Source of the DNA: Clostridiales bacterium | Lineage (GTDB): Bacteria; Bacillota; Clostridia; TANB77; CAG-508 | Assembly (NCBI GenBank): GCA_019417465.1 | Contig: DXVF01000005.1 | Coordinates: 22,974 to 86,973 of the forward strand | Length of the DNA: 64,000 nucleotides | Reading direction: 5' to 3' | Program-made: the position numbers and the translations under genes | Notes under the pieces: model-generated | Databases searched by the model: none | What the model was told of the DNA's origin: nothing | Seen by the model: the letters and a program-made list of their open reading frames with translations, nothing else | In this document: positions 17,507 through 31,720 of the stretch, in pieces | How positions within the stretch are numbered: position 1 is the stretch's first letter | How the letters are laid out: each line of letters starts with the position of its first letter

Positions 17507-18656
17507 TTACCATCTAGAACGCTTATTTGGATTAAATGGATCTGCCATTGGTGGCAAACCATCATCATCTCTATCTAAATCTACTTCTTGTTTCTCTTCT
17601 TCCTGTTCATCTTCTATATCATCTATATCTATACTTTTTCCTTTTGCCTTTAATTCTTCATACTTATTAATTTCATCTGTAATATTATCATTTGTATTAT
17701 TTTTCATCATTTCATCCACTTCTTTTGACGTTTTTTGTCTTATATCACCTTTAGTTGCTAAATCTGAAGACATATACTTTTTGTTTATATCGTCCCATCT
17801 TAATTCTTGAAATTCCAGAACACCTAGTGGATTCAAGTTTACTGCAAAATCATATTCATTGTTTCCTCTTAATTGTAATATAGCTGAAATAGCTTGTGTT
17901 TTTACTGGATTTCCATTATCATCCAAATCTACAGAAGTTTTCATTGTTCCTTTTCCAGGCATAATTGTCTCTGCTTCTACTATTTTTCCATTATCTTTTC
18001 CCACTATTATAAATTCATTTCTACTTTTAGAATATGCAAGACTTGCATATCCATCAAAACTTCTCGCTTCTGGAACTTTATCATAAAATCTCTTATCTAC
18101 AACTTCTGTACAAGATTCTATATCTCCTTCTTGTAATCCTAATTCTTCTTCTATTTCGTTTGGTTTTATTTCTTCTTTCTCTTCTTCTACTTTTTTTGTT
18201 TCATCTTCTTTATCTTTTTGTGTTTCCTTTGTTTCCTTTGTTTCTTGCTCAAGTCTTTTTTCTAAATCTTCTTTTGATACGTGCTTAAGCTCTCTCTTAT
18301 CCAAATTTAGTGCATCATAATATTCTTTTGATCCGAGATTTCAAACTTTCTTTATACTCTTCTGAAAGATTTAATTCTCCTTTTTCATTAGTATTTGCTA
18401 TACGCTGTCCATCTTTGTAGAATTCAAATATAGATATTTTTTTTCCATCTTTTCCTTTAATTTCTTTTTCTACTACAATAATATTTGTTTCTCCAAGTCC
18501 TAACCCGTCTTCATCAGGAGCCATAAATTCAAATTTATCAAATTCATAAAAAGCTTTTATATTTTGCTCTTTTAAATATTCTGTAAATCCTTTATTTATA
18601 TTCTGTTCTTTTAAGTTTGTATCTTTTTGATTATTATTCATATCATTATTTTCCAT
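17507..18656 (-). CDS. acidic protein of unknown function, read through one CGG +1 shift
   Basis: Conceptual product of 382 residues. Residues 1-107 contain a compact domain (GFTEYLKEQNIKAFYEFDKF ... KISIFEFYKDGQRIANTN); a Lys/Glu-rich low-complexity linker follows (about 125-180), then a second globular domain (ARSFDGYASLAYSKSRNEFI ... EYDFAVNLNPLGVLEFQELR) and an acidic tail ending DPFNPNKRSRW. Conventional reading splits it at 18333-18335 into 113- and 265-residue pieces; skipping C of CGG gives LKS-G-SKEYYDALNLDKREL and one frame. No signal peptide or membrane helix, so probably cytosolic. Family not recognised. Confidence 0.65.
18333..18335 (-). other. in-frame CGG, +1 recoding site (TCT CGG A)
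   Basis: Codon 108 of the acidic protein. Unshifted translation stops five codons later; the shifted frame is open for 275 more residues. The function is unknown, so support here comes from frame continuity only. Confidence 0.8.
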
Positions 18657-18707
18657 ATTACATCACCTAAATTTATTTTAACATATTGCAATAAATTCGG
18701 CAATACA

Positions 18708-18740
18708 AAAATGCGAACACCCCTTCAGTGTTCGCATTTT
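18708..18740. terminator. hairpin terminator between giant gene and acidic-protein gene
   Basis: A perfect 13-bp stem (AAAATGCGAACAC with its complement) and 7-base loop, followed by a T run on the plus side and by TTTTG on the minus side. It lies 30 bases past the stop of the giant surface-protein gene. Confidence 0.8.
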
Positions 18741-18770
18741 TTCTTCGCCCTAAATAAGCTATTTAAATTT

Positions 18771-21700
18771 TCATTCTATTACACCATCATATTTTGTTAC
18801 TTTTCCTTCTCCTGTTATTCCCCCTTTAATAAAAGGCGATTTTTCATTTTCTACTCCATCATCTATTCCTAAGGTTAATGTTCCATTATTTTGTATTGCT
18901 ACTCCTGAATAGTTTTCTACCCTAGAAACTATTTCTTCTCCTTCTTCTACCAATGTGTCTATTATTGTTAATGTACCATTATTCTCTATTGCACAACTGC
19001 CTTCTGGTAAGATTATAGAGTTTCCATATAAATCTATTGTAATATCTTGTCCTTCTTTTATTATTACAGGTTCTGAAATAACATTATCTGTTTCTATTCT
19101 TATTTCTGAAGGTGTTGTTCCTGCAGAATCTATTGCTGTTTGTAATGAATTATAATATATACCGTTCATTACTGCTACTCTTTCAAAAGTTGCTTGTACA
19201 CCAAGTGTTGCCTGCTTTTCTCCATTTGATAATTGTACAGTATATAATTCTGGTGTATCACTTACAGTTCCATATATTGCTTTTGTGTCACCTTCTATAA
19301 TACCATCATAGAAGTTAAATACTGCATTTGTTCCATTACAATATACTCCATATTTTCCAGATTTTATACTTGGTGAAATTCTACTTACAGGATATTCTTT
19401 TGTTCCTAAATTTACTATAGCTGAATTTGTCATATATATACCATATTGTTCTTTATCGCTATTTGTAACATTTATTTCTCCTCCAAGCATATTTACTGTT
19501 CCACCTCTTGTATATATACCTCCATTTAAGCTTTCTATTTTTCCTCCTGTTATTGTAGTAGTTCCAGAATTTATTATTCCACAAACAGTGTTTGAAGTTA
19601 TAGTTCCTCCTGACATTTCAAGTGTAGCACCACTTGTGATAAGAATACCACTATATTGTTCCACATAACCAGTAGAATTATTTGTAATTATTTCTCCACC
19701 TAATAATTTTACATTTGTTCCAGAAGCAGTATCTATAGTTGTATTTTTACTTTTAATTGTTCCACTTGTTATTTCTATATCACATCTCTTAGAACCACTT
19801 AAATTACTAGTATAAATAGCTTGTACAACATCAATATTAACATTGCTTATTTCTATATTAGCATTAGTATTATAATCAACATAAATACCATATGTAGTAC
19901 CATTTCCCATACTATGTATATTACCACCTGTAATTATAATATTTAATTGTTCATCTGTTTCTGTATTGTTAGTATATATAAAATATGTTTTTCTTGCTAC
20001 ATCTGCTAATATATCTCCTCCAGTTATTTCTATATTACCTGTAGAAGTGCTATATATTACATAAATAGCATTATAGTTTTCAGAGTCATCATATACTACT
20101 ATATTTCCTCCTGCAATCTTCACATTACCATGCAAAGAGTTATTTATTAACATATAATTTCTATTTTGTATAATATTTACATTTATTGTTATGCTTCCTG
20201 TATTTGATATTAAATTGTTTGCATATCCACTTATTATAGCTGTTTTTCCTTCGCTAGTATCTATTATTTCTATACTGCCTTCATTATTTAGTATTCCACC
20301 ATAATTTGTTATTTCATAACCATCTAAATCTAATATAACATTTTTGCTACTTTCTACTGTTGATAGATCAGTTAATGTAGTAACATATGATTTTAATACT
20401 TTAATTGTTGTTGCATTTTCTTCATTATCTGGAACTTCATTAATTGCTTCTTGTAGTGAATCATATATAGTATCTCCAATTTGTACTATACCTTGAAGTT
20501 TACCTATTTTTGCAATGTATTTATCATTTTCACTTATAGAATCAATTGTATATCCACTTGGTACACTTACTTCACCTTTTAGTATTTCTTTTGCAGTTAT
20601 AGTTCCATCATAGTAATTAAATACATTAGAAATTCCTTTTGTGTCTACACCTATTGCTCCTCCATTTAGCATTATACTATCATTTTTAATTTCTCCATCA
20701 TCTATTCCAAGTGTAAGAGTTCCAGTATTTCTAATTATTGTTCCTACATCAGTATCTATATTTATAGTAGTATTTTCTCCTATTTGCATAGTTCCTTTGT
20801 TTAATATACCCACTGTACTTGTACTTGTTGATACCGAACTAATTACACAGTTACTAATATTAGATACTGATTTTTCAGATGTTTCTATTATGCTACCACT
20901 GGTACTTTTATTTGTTGCACTAAAATTTCCTCCTGTTATTTCCATATTTCCATAATTATATATTACATTATAAGGACTTGTAAATGTACCATCTAGAATT
21001 TTTAGACTTGTATTGGAATCTTTAATAACAATACTATTACCATTTGTAGCAATTGTTGCTTTTTTAATAACTACTTGTGCACTACCTACAGCATTTATTC
21101 CTACACCATTATCTGTTGTTTTACCTATAGTACCACCATTTACTTCTAAATATGCATCTTTTACGTATATTTTAGTTGAAACACCACATATTTCCCCACC
21201 AGTAATATATACTTTACCTTCTCCTATACTAGATATGCCATAATTAGTTGTATTTATGATACTTTCTCCATCTACATTAACTTCACCTGTGACATTACAT
21301 ATTCCTTGTCCAAATCCAGATATACTTCCTCCTTTAACTGTTATTTTTCCTTCTTGAACATTATTTATTGCTATGTAGTTTGCGCTATTTGAATTTGCTT
21401 GTAAAATTCCTTCTTGCATTATTACTTCCCCAGTAGCCTCATTTGATATTCCATATAAAGCTGTTAATTCAGAACCATTTATTGTAATTGTCCCTTCTCC
21501 TTTATTTACTGCTAAATAGCACTTATATGTTACACCACTTTCATCTTTATAAGTTTCTGCTGTCGTAGCAATATTTCCAGAAGTAAATGTTATATTACCA
21601 TTTTCCTCATTGCTAAATAATGAATAACTTGTATTTTTTAATAATCCCATTTGAAGAGCACTAGAATCTATTATTTCTAAGTTACCTTTATTTACAAATG

Positions 21701-24700
21701 TATCTTTATTTCCAGCAGATAATTCATAACCATTTATATCTAATGTTATGTTTTTACTTGCTGGTATTTCTACAGAAGGTACTGTTTCTACAATTAATGA
21801 ATCTCTTAATATTTGTATTGTTTCATGTGTATTATCACTACATGCTTCAACAGCTTCTTGTATAGTATTATATTCATATCCTGTTGAAACAACTTTTGCA
21901 ATTGGTAATAAATCTAATATTGCTGTTTCTACTGTAGCATCTTCATTTATGGTTTTAATTATTTCATATCCATCTGCTTGATCACTTACAGTTCCATAAA
22001 TTGTTTTATTTGCTCCTGCAGTTATTATACCATCATAGAAATTAAATGTTCCATTATAGTTATATATACCATAAACATTATTCGTTATACTAGGATAATC
22101 TGTTTTTACATCTCCATCATCTAGACCTAATGTTAATGTTCCAGTAGCACGATTATATATATTTTTACTATTATTATTAGAATTAGTATTAGTTAATGAT
22201 CCACTTACAAAATTAAATGTTCCACTATTATCAATTCCAGTAGATCCTAAACAAGTTAAGCTTGCATTACTAAATGTAATATTAGCATTTTGATTATTTT
22301 GTATTCCTAGTCCTTTACCTGTAAACGTTCCACCTTGTATATCTATTGTTCCATCATTAACAATACATGTAGAAGTTCCTGTAGTATATGTTCCATCTTT
22401 TATTATAATATTTCCATTTGCACTATCATTATACATTATTGCTGCAGCAGTTTGTGCTGTTGCATTATTTATAGTAACTTGGCTTGGTCCAATTACATAT
22501 AGCATATAACCACTTGTTTCTGTATAAAATAAACCATCATTTATAGTAACAGTTCCTCCAGCAGTTTTTATTATGTGTGCACTTGAAGATGTGAAATTTC
22601 CGTTTTCTATTATAATATCACCTAGAGTACTATATATTGCAGAATCTCCAACACCTTTTATATTACCAGAATTTATTGTTACATTTTCTGTACTATCATT
22701 TTTTATTCCAATTCTAGAATAAATTGTTCCACCATTTACAGTAATTTTAGCTTCAGAAATATTATGAATTCCTATAACACCACTTGATGATGTTCCTTCT
22801 ATATTTCCACTATTCATTTCTATTGTTCCTGTCTCATCATTAGTAATAATCTCAGTATATATACTTGTTCCAGAAGTTATATTTGCTCCATTAATTTCCA
22901 TTGTGCCTTTATTTAAAATTCCTGTTTTATATGAATCTGATTTTCCTTCTGTATCTATTTTTATATCTATATTACCAAGATTCAAGTTAGAATTATTAGT
23001 TATAATACTTCCACCATGGCTTAATAAATTTCCTTCTCCATTATTTATAGTAACACTATTTATTGTAAAGGTATCATCATAACTAGAATAACTTCTATTT
23101 TTTATATATGCTACATGTAAATAGTACATTCTTCCACAACTTAAAGATATATCATAATCTGTAGCTTCTTGTTGTCCCGAAATTCTAAAAATATATCCAT
23201 TTTCATTTGTAGCAAATGTAGGTGTATCTGTAGACTCTGTTAGGATAGCCCATCCATAGTCTGCACTATTACTTGATATTTCTGTATTTATAACTATTCT
23301 TGCAACACCAGTATAATTTCTTAAATCTATTGGTATCATACTAATTGAACTAGAATCATTTATATTTTTATTAGTTGATATTAATTTATTATCTTCTAAG
23401 TTAAATCCATATGTTCCACTATCTACTTTAGTGCTTAAATCTATTGCATTTTCTAAAGATGAATTATCTATTATTTCTAAACTTCCATTATTTTCTATTG
23501 CTGTATCATCTGTTAATGATTTTATTCTACATGAATTTAAGTCTAATATTATATCTTTATTTTCTGGAACTACATTTGTATTTGAAATATAGATATTATC
23601 TATTACTTTTATAGTAGTTTGAACATTATCTTCACATGCATCTATTGCACTTTGAAGTGTAGTATATGTTTTATCTCCAATTTGTGCAACTGCTTTTGAT
23701 GGTATTACTAATGTTGAAACCTCAACACTATTGTCTACTTCATAAGATATATTTATTTCAGTATTTTCTGGTATTTCACTTACTTGTCCATAAATACTTT
23801 GATCTTCTTTTCCCTTTATTATTCCATCATAATAATTTAATGTTCCATTAATGTTTTTTACACCATATCCAGATGCTGCACTAATAATAGGTATATCTTT
23901 TATTTCTTCATCATTATCCCCTATATTAATACTTCCCTGTAAATTATTATATACAGCTGACACGTCTGTTCCTGTAGATTCTATAGTTCCTCCATATATA
24001 TTTATTGTACCATCTCTATTATTATTATAAACTGTATTAGTAGATGAGGTTATATTACCACCATAAATATTTATTGTACCATTATTTTGATTATATACAG
24101 ATATATTTGTTTCTGCATTTATAGTACCATTAGTTATATTTACATCTCCGCTAGAAGTATTAGTTATTCTCTTATTAAATAATCCTTCATTTATAGTAAT
24201 ATTGCCTACAGCACTGGTGTTTACAACTGTTCCATAAAAAGTACCGCCATTTATGTCTATTATACCATTATTTTCGTTTCTTACAGTAGCATTATATATA
24301 CCACTATTTATTTCAATTTTTCCTGTCTTCTTATTCTCTATATCTGAATTGTAAATACCATCATTTATTATAATTTCTCCATTTAGACTATTATCATTAT
24401 AAACCTTTCCTTTAAATACATATAAATTATTTATTACAATCTTTTCTCCACTTAGATTAGTTATAGCTATATTATCACAACTTATAGTTCCATTGTTTAT
24501 AGTTATTGTAGAACCAGATTTTACAGTAGAAGGCATTCTAACTGAATACTGTGTTGTACTTATACTTCCTCCATTTATTTCTACATTACCATCTACTTCA
24601 ATACCCCATGCACCAGTTGTTTTTTCAGTTTTTAATATACCACTATTTAAATATACATTTCCTTCACCTTTTACTAAGTTTGTATAAATCTTTTCAGCAT

Positions 24701-26640
24701 ATAAATATGGTGACACTTCTTTTTCAAGTTCCAAATTATTTCCATCTACTTTTATACTATTTACAGTAAATTGATCTGTACTATATACACTTAAACTATC
24801 TTTATAATACCCTAGATGTAAATAATATTTTTTTCCACCTTCTAATTCTATAGAATAGTCATCTGCATCTATACTTCCAGAAATATACACAAATCTTCCC
24901 TCTTCATCTTTATATTCTGGAACTGCTTTTGTTTCTTTAATAGTTGCATATCCAAAATGATCATTCTCTCTACTTACAATTTCTGCGTTTACTACTACAG
25001 TATGTGTTCCTGGTTTATTAGTTAAATCGATTTCCACATAACTGCTTGCTAAACTATTTGTTATTTGTGTATTATTACTTTTTAATACTCCATCTGTTAT
25101 GTCAAAATTATAAATATTACTATTATATAGTACATTACCAGTTGTTGAATTATTATTTTCTAAAAATAGATTTCCGTTATTTTCTACTACTTTATAATAA
25201 TTGTTTAATAATCCTTGAGCTTCTAACTTGTATGTTCCGCTTCTTAATGTTAAATCTGCAAATTCTTTATTATTTAATGTAATACTGTTTATTCTAAATT
25301 CGTCATCTCCATCGTTTACACTATTATTTTTATAGTATCCTAAGTGTAAATAATATACATTTCCACCATATAAAGTTGTCATATATTCTTGTGACTCTTG
25401 CTCTCCTGAAATATATATAAATCTGCCATTTGTATTACTATAACTTGGAACACTTGTATTATTTGTTATCGTAGCATATCCATAGTCAGCTGTTTGACTT
25501 GAGATTTCTGCATCAACTTTTAATACATATTCTCCAGTATTAGCACTTAAATCTATCTTTATATAGCTATTTGCATTACTACTATTTACTCCATTGTTGT
25601 TTGAAACTAATTTTCCATCTTTTTCTACAAATTTGTATGTTGAATTTGATGATAAATCACTTGCTGTATATTCTTTAATTTCTTCTGCAGCTGCTATAGA
25701 GTTTAAAATTGTACTATATGTAGAACTTATTATTTTACCAGTTCCATTAGGATTTGACGGAGTAGAAGAACTATCAACTATCTCTAAATCCCCTCTATTT
25801 TCTATAACGTAATCTTGTGCTGTTGAAGTTAAAGTATATCCTGCTAAATCTAATTTAATGTTCTTATCACTATCTATTACAAGTCTTTGAGATTTTGTAA
25901 TATCTTTTAATATCGTAACTTCTACTTGACTTCCATCTGCCCCTATAATTGTATTTGCATCACTAACTGCATCTTCTAATAAAGTATAAGTTTTTCTACC
26001 AATTCTTGCTTCTGCATCAGAAATTACTGCTAGAATTGATACTTGTTTTCCATCATCATTTACAGTTATTGTTGCATTATATAATAAAGGTGTTAAATCC
26101 ACTATTCCTTCTATTGCTTGATCTGCAACTATTTTTCCATCAAAGAAATTAAATGTTCCTTGTTTTCCATCAGAAGTAGTTTCTTTTTCAATACCTTTTG
26201 TAGAGGCTATTATTTCTGGTGATAATTCTACTGGTTTTTCTTCTATTCCTAAAGTGAATTCTGAATCTGCTTTAATATATACACCAATTCCATTTTCGCT
26301 AATTACTTTACCGCTTCCAAGCTCACTTGTATCAATTATAGTAGCTTTAGAATTATCTAATTTAATAGTTGGGTCTTTCTCAGATGATGAACTAATAGTA
26401 AATCCTTTTAAATCTATTTCTACATTTTGATTTTCTACTAGTACTGCTTCATCTTTTACATCTCTTAATACTTCCAACTTAGAAATATCATCATCTACAT
26501 CTAATCCTGCATTTTTCAACGCATTTAAAGCATCTTCTATAGTTATATATTCTGTTCCATTTAATTCTTCTGCTGGTGATGACACAATTCTAATTACTGG
26601 ATAATGTTGGTAATAATAATATACCTCTACTATCTCATCT
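18771..26640 (-). repeat. beta-helix region built of about six homologous modules
   Basis: Modules begin with a conserved cap such as AQIGDKTYTTLQSAIDAC (near 23,680), VQIGDTIYDSLQEAINEVPD (20,480), YEYNTIQEAVEAC (21,870), MNGIYYNSLQTAIDSAG (19,150), ARIGRKTYTLLEDAVSDA (26,000) and GTEYITIEDALNAL (26,550). Each continues with ILDLDGYEI and NNGSLEIIDSS motifs, a variable number of coils and an end cap FNFYDGIIxG...YGTVSD. Module lengths vary, which suggests coil gain and loss. Confidence 0.75.
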
Positions 26641-29600
26641 GTATATTCACCACTTGCATTTTCTGGTGTATTAACTACATAATATTCTTTTCCATCAATA
26701 TATTCCCTTCCATCTGTGTTTATAATATTTCCATTTTCATCATATTCTGGAATTAAATGGTTTGTAACATATTCCTCACCCAAAATATGGCTTGTAAATA
26801 TTTCATCTTCTGCTAATTTAATAGCTTCTTTATCATTTTCAGGTCCTGTTCCTTCTAAATAGTGATGAACAATTACTTGGTATGTTAATTCTTCCCAATT
26901 TGCTACATATGTTCTATCACCCATACTTCCTTGTTTTATTGTTACATCTTTAGTAGGAGTTTCTAAATTTCCTGTTGTACCTGGATTTTCTTTTGTAGTT
27001 CCACCAGTCCATCCTAAAAATAAGAAATTATCTTTCTTAGGATTAATTAAAGTAATATCCTCAGATTTTACAGTATATGTACTTGGATTTTCTAGATTTG
27101 TTCCTTGTTCATCTGTTCCAAGAGTTCCTCCATCTAAATTGTATGTTATTGTATATTCTATTAATTTATAATACACATTTATAATATTATTTTCTGAATT
27201 TGCAGTTATTGTTAAAGGTAAGTTTTCTACTTTATCAAATTCATATCCATCTTTTACTTTATCTTCATAACTAATTATTTGGCTTTCAAATTCTGCTTTT
27301 TTTGTTACCTTTTGACTTTCATCTTCTATTCCATCATAGAAATATTTTACTACATATTCAAATTTATCTTTTTCTTTATCTGCTTTTGCTGTTAACACTA
27401 AATCTTCTGCTGGAATTACTACACTATCTGTTATATTAGATAAATCGTTTTTATTATTGCTTGATTCCCATAATTTCCAAACTGTAATATATCCTTCTGT
27501 TTGTTCTAAACTTGCTTTTATTGATACACTTTGTCCATATTTAAATACTTTTTCTATTTCTGTTTCAGATTCTTCTGTATCGTTCATATAAACTTTACTT
27601 ATATTTTCTCCAGCTACTATTTTCAATTTGTAACTATTTCTTGAATAATATAATTTTAAAACTAAACTTCCATCTGCTTTTACTACTCCAGATTTTGTTA
27701 CTTGTGATCTAATATCATTATATGTAAATCCGTCTATTGTTATAGGTTCAGCTGTAACACCTGCTCCCATTGTTCCTGTAAATATTTCTTCACTATGTAA
27801 TGAGTATGTATCTTCTTCAAGCTCCTCTATATAATGCTGTACTTTATATTCTATATCTGTTCTTGCTCTCCAATTTGCTACAAACTCTTTATCACCAGTA
27901 CTTCCTTTTAAAATTTTTACTTCTGTATTTGGAGTATCTCCATTAGAACCTGTCCAACCTAAAAATATATATCCTGGTTTAGTTGGATTATTTAAAGTTA
28001 TATCTTCTGTTTTTACTGTATATGTACTTGGATTTGTTATTTCTTCTCCTTGTTCAGTTGTTCCTAAGTTTCCTCCTACTAAATCATAGTTAATATTATA
28101 TATAATCATTTTATAATAAACTTTTATAATATTATTACTCTCATTATCAGTTATAATCAAATTTATATTTCCTGTTTTTTCTCCATCTAATTCATATCCA
28201 TCTATATTTTTATCTGGATAACTTGTTATCATTTCATTATAATTTGCTTGTAATTCTTCAGTTTTTTCCTCATCTATTACATCATCATAATAATATTCAA
28301 TTATATATTTATATTTATTTACTGTTTTAATAGCCTCAGCTCTTAATATTACATCACCTGCTGGCATTGTAAACTCAGATTCTTGATTTAATTGATTTCC
28401 TAAGTTATCATTTTCTGAAACCCATTTATCAAAATTAAATGTATATCCGAACTTCAGATTTTAATGTTGCATCAATATCTACATTTTCTTCATATTTATA
28501 ACTTACTATAACTTTATCATTAGAACTTTGTCCAAGAGTTATAACACTTGCAACATTTTCGCTTGTTTTTAATGTTACATTATAACTATTTCTTGAATAA
28601 AATACTTTTAATACTAAACTTCCATCTGCAAGTATTGTTCCAGATATTGTATCTTTAGACTTTTCCTCATCATAAGTAAATCCATTAATTGTAATTGGCA
28701 CTGCTGTAACTTCATCATCCATTCTAGCTTCTAAGTCTGTCTCTTCTTTATATAAAGTATAATTTTCTCCATCTAAGTTTTGTGTATAATGCTCAACTTT
28801 ATATTTTATACCATCATTTGCATTAAAATGTGCAGTATATTCTCTATCTCCTATACTTCCTTTAGTAATTACAACATTCAAACTTTTCTCTATTACATCT
28901 GTACCTGTCCATCCTAAGAATGTATATCCTTCTTTTTCTGGATTAACTAAAGTAATATCTCCGAGTATTTATTGTATATGTTTTAGGATTTTCTCTTGCA
29001 AATATTGTATTTTGAACATTTCTATAAGTAATATTATATATAATTTCTTTGTAATAAACTTTTATTTTATTTTTTGTTTCATCTGTTCCAATTTTTAAAC
29101 TGATATTTCCTGTTTTTTCTTTATCTAATTCATATCCAGTCTTATTTTTATCTTCATAATTAGAAATGGTAGTTCCAAAATCTGCTGTTTTTACTACTGT
29201 TTTATCATTATCAATTACATCATCATAATAGTATTCTACTGTGTAATTATATTTATTAACTGCTTTAGTTGCCTTTGCAGTTAAAGTTACATCACCTATT
29301 GGCATTGCAATTAATGCTTCTCTTGTAGCTTGATTTACTAATATTTTTTCATCATTAGAAACCCATGATGACCATTTAACTGTATAACCTTCTTGTTCTT
29401 TTATATTTGCAGATATATTAATTTGTTCTTGATATTTTAATGTTTTTTCTAATCTTGCACTTGGAGATTTTCCATCCATATTTACACTTGAAATATTATC
29501 TCCTGCAATCAATGTTAATTTATATGTATTTCTTGTGTAATACATCTCCAAAACTAAGCTTCCATCTGCTTTTACTATTCCAGAAGGTATTGATTTTTCT

Positions 29601-31528
29601 TCATTATAAGTAAATCCTGGAAAATTCTTTTCTATTGCTGTTACTTCAGAATCCGTTTCAGCTCCTAGTTCTTCTCTTGATTGTTCTTTATATGTACCAT
29701 CTAAATTTTCTGTATAATGAATTACTGTATATTTTGTATTTTCTATAGGTTTCCAATTTGCTTTATATTCTTTATTTCCTGTTGAACCTTGTTTTATAGT
29801 TACAATATCTTCTGGACTCTGTCCATTAGAACCTGTCCAGCCCATAAAAGTATAACCTTGTTTTGTTGGGTTAACTAATGTAAAAGTAGGTGTTTTTACA
29901 TTATATTTTTCAGGATTTTCCAATCCTTCTTTTATTTTACCTCCATTTAAATCATATTTAATTGTATAATTTATTATTTCATAATATATATTACAAATAT
30001 TATTATTTTTACCAATTGTTATAGGATAATTTTCCTTTTTATTAATTTTATATTCTTTAACCTCTGGTAATTCTGGTGTTATTATACTTCCAAATTCTGC
30101 TTTATCTTTATAACTTAACTCTTCATTTTTTACATTATCAAAATAATAGTTTACTTCATAATCATATATTCCTAATTCTTTTGTGGCCTTAGCAGTTAAA
30201 ATTAAATCTCCTGCTGGCATTTTAAAAGATGTTTTCTTATCTGGTTGACTTTGTAAAAGTTCTTTATTATTTGATTCCCAGATTTTCCATTTGATTTCAT
30301 AACCTTCTTCTACATTTTTTGCTAAATTTGCATCTATTGAAACTGGTTCTTCGTATTTATAAATTCCATCACCTGTAACACTATCTATATTCTCATCTTT
30401 ATCTAATGATAATTTATATTCATTTCTTGTATAATATAATTTTAAAGTTAAATCTTTATCTAATTCTAATGTTCCAGATTTTATATTATTTAAATTTTCA
30501 ACATCATATGTAAAACCAACATATTCTTTTTCTACAGCTTCTACTTCATCATTTATTTTACCAGATAGATTTTCTGTTTCAGCAAGCTCATATTTTCCAT
30601 CTTCTAATGACTCTTTATAATGTTCTACCTTATATTCTTTTATTCCATTTCCTATTTTAATTAATTCATATACACCTTTAGACTTATTTTCTAGTGTTCC
30701 ATATGTATAACTTGTTATTTTATATATTCCTTCTCCAGTTATTTCTATTTCTTGCTCTGTTCCTTCTAGTTCTATATAATCTACAGTTTTTGTTCCTGTT
30801 ATTTTGTAAATTGTTTTTAAAGTGTCTTCTTTTTTATTTAATTCTGTTATTTTTAATTTTACACTTCCAACATATTTTCCATCATTACCCAAATCACCTT
30901 GAATTACTTCAATTTTTGGTGCTTCCACCTTTTCTGCTAAAGGAATATCTATTTCATCATAAACAATGTAGCGAATCATGTCTTTTATATCTTCATCATC
31001 CACAGTTTTATCACATGTTATATCTGCAGATTGTAGTTCTTCTTTTTCGGTAATCTTCCAACCTTCTGTTTTTACATAATGTCTAATATTTCTTGTAAGC
31101 TCTACTTGATTGTAAAGTCCATCACCTTTAACATTATTTATTCCTTTATCATCTGAATTTATATCTCCAAATACAGAAATTTCAAAAACTCTATCATTGT
31201 TCATATATTTTGCATACATACCAGAATAAACATACCCATTTTTTATCTCTTTTTGGCATGTTTCATCTTCATATACTTTTACTACTTCTCCTTCTGAGAA
31301 ATTTTCTTTAAAATCTTGCACCTTAGTTTCTGGAGCAACCCTTGAAATAAACTCATCTGTTACCAGATATACTTCACTTTCTGGGTTATCTTCATTTTCT
31401 TTTAAAAGATTTGCTATAAATTCCTCTTCTGTTAATCCTCCAGTATTAGCTGTTATAATTCCAACTATACCGCCTAACAATACTATAAATAACATTGCAA
31501 TTAATAAATTAAGTTTCCAATTCTTCAT
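18771..31528 (-). CDS. giant secreted surface protein with InlB-type repeats and a parallel beta-helix, two CGG +1 shifts
   Basis: Conceptual product of 4,251 residues in a single frame after removing one base at each of the CGG codons 28961-28963 and 28447-28449. An N-terminal signal/anchor helix (LLIAMLFIVLLGGIVGII) is followed by a dockerin-like region (DKTVDDEDIKDMIRYIV), several InlB B-repeat/Flg_new modules (YDLNGGKI ... GYTFMGWTGSNG) and MucBP-like strands, then more than 2,500 residues of beta-helix coils rich in GTITINGG-like turns. It ends in the helix without an LPxTG motif, so it may stay membrane-held by its N-terminus or be released. Conventional reading gives 861-, 148- and 3,198-residue pieces. 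Probably a host- or matrix-facing adhesin. Confidence 0.85.
28447..28449 (-). other. in-frame CGG, +1 recoding site (GTT CGG A)
   Basis: Codon 1027 of the giant protein. The repaired reading KSEV-G-YTFNFDKWVSEN aligns with its own sister modules (EQEGYTVKWSSWVSND, EEGYEIKWKIWES), which have Gly at the same place. The unshifted frame stops three codons later. Confidence 0.9.
28961..28963 (-). other. in-frame CGG, +1 recoding site (ACT CGG A)
   Basis: Codon 856 of the giant protein. The repaired reading TINT-G-DITLVNPEKEGYT aligns with sister modules TVKT-E-DITLNNPTKPGYI, so exactly one residue occupies the slot, as a CGGA-to-one-residue reading predicts. Unshifted frame stops five codons later. 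Confidence 0.9.
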
Positions 31529-31720
31529 AATAAGTTCTCCTCTATATAATTAATTGGTTTTATATAAAATAGCTTCATAAGCTATTTTTTTTGCTATATC
31601 TCTAAAATTTTCTAATATAAAAATATTTAAGTTGTTTTTATCTACATCAGTTTTACTGCTTAATATTTATACTTTTTAGTTCTACTCTTTAATGTTTACT
31701 CTTATTTTTAGGTCTACTAT

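Noticed and set aside
19000..26600. Possible CRISPR array or direct-repeat locus
   Set aside because: The repeats are protein-level beta-helix coils inside one open frame; spacing and sequence vary and there are no cas genes.
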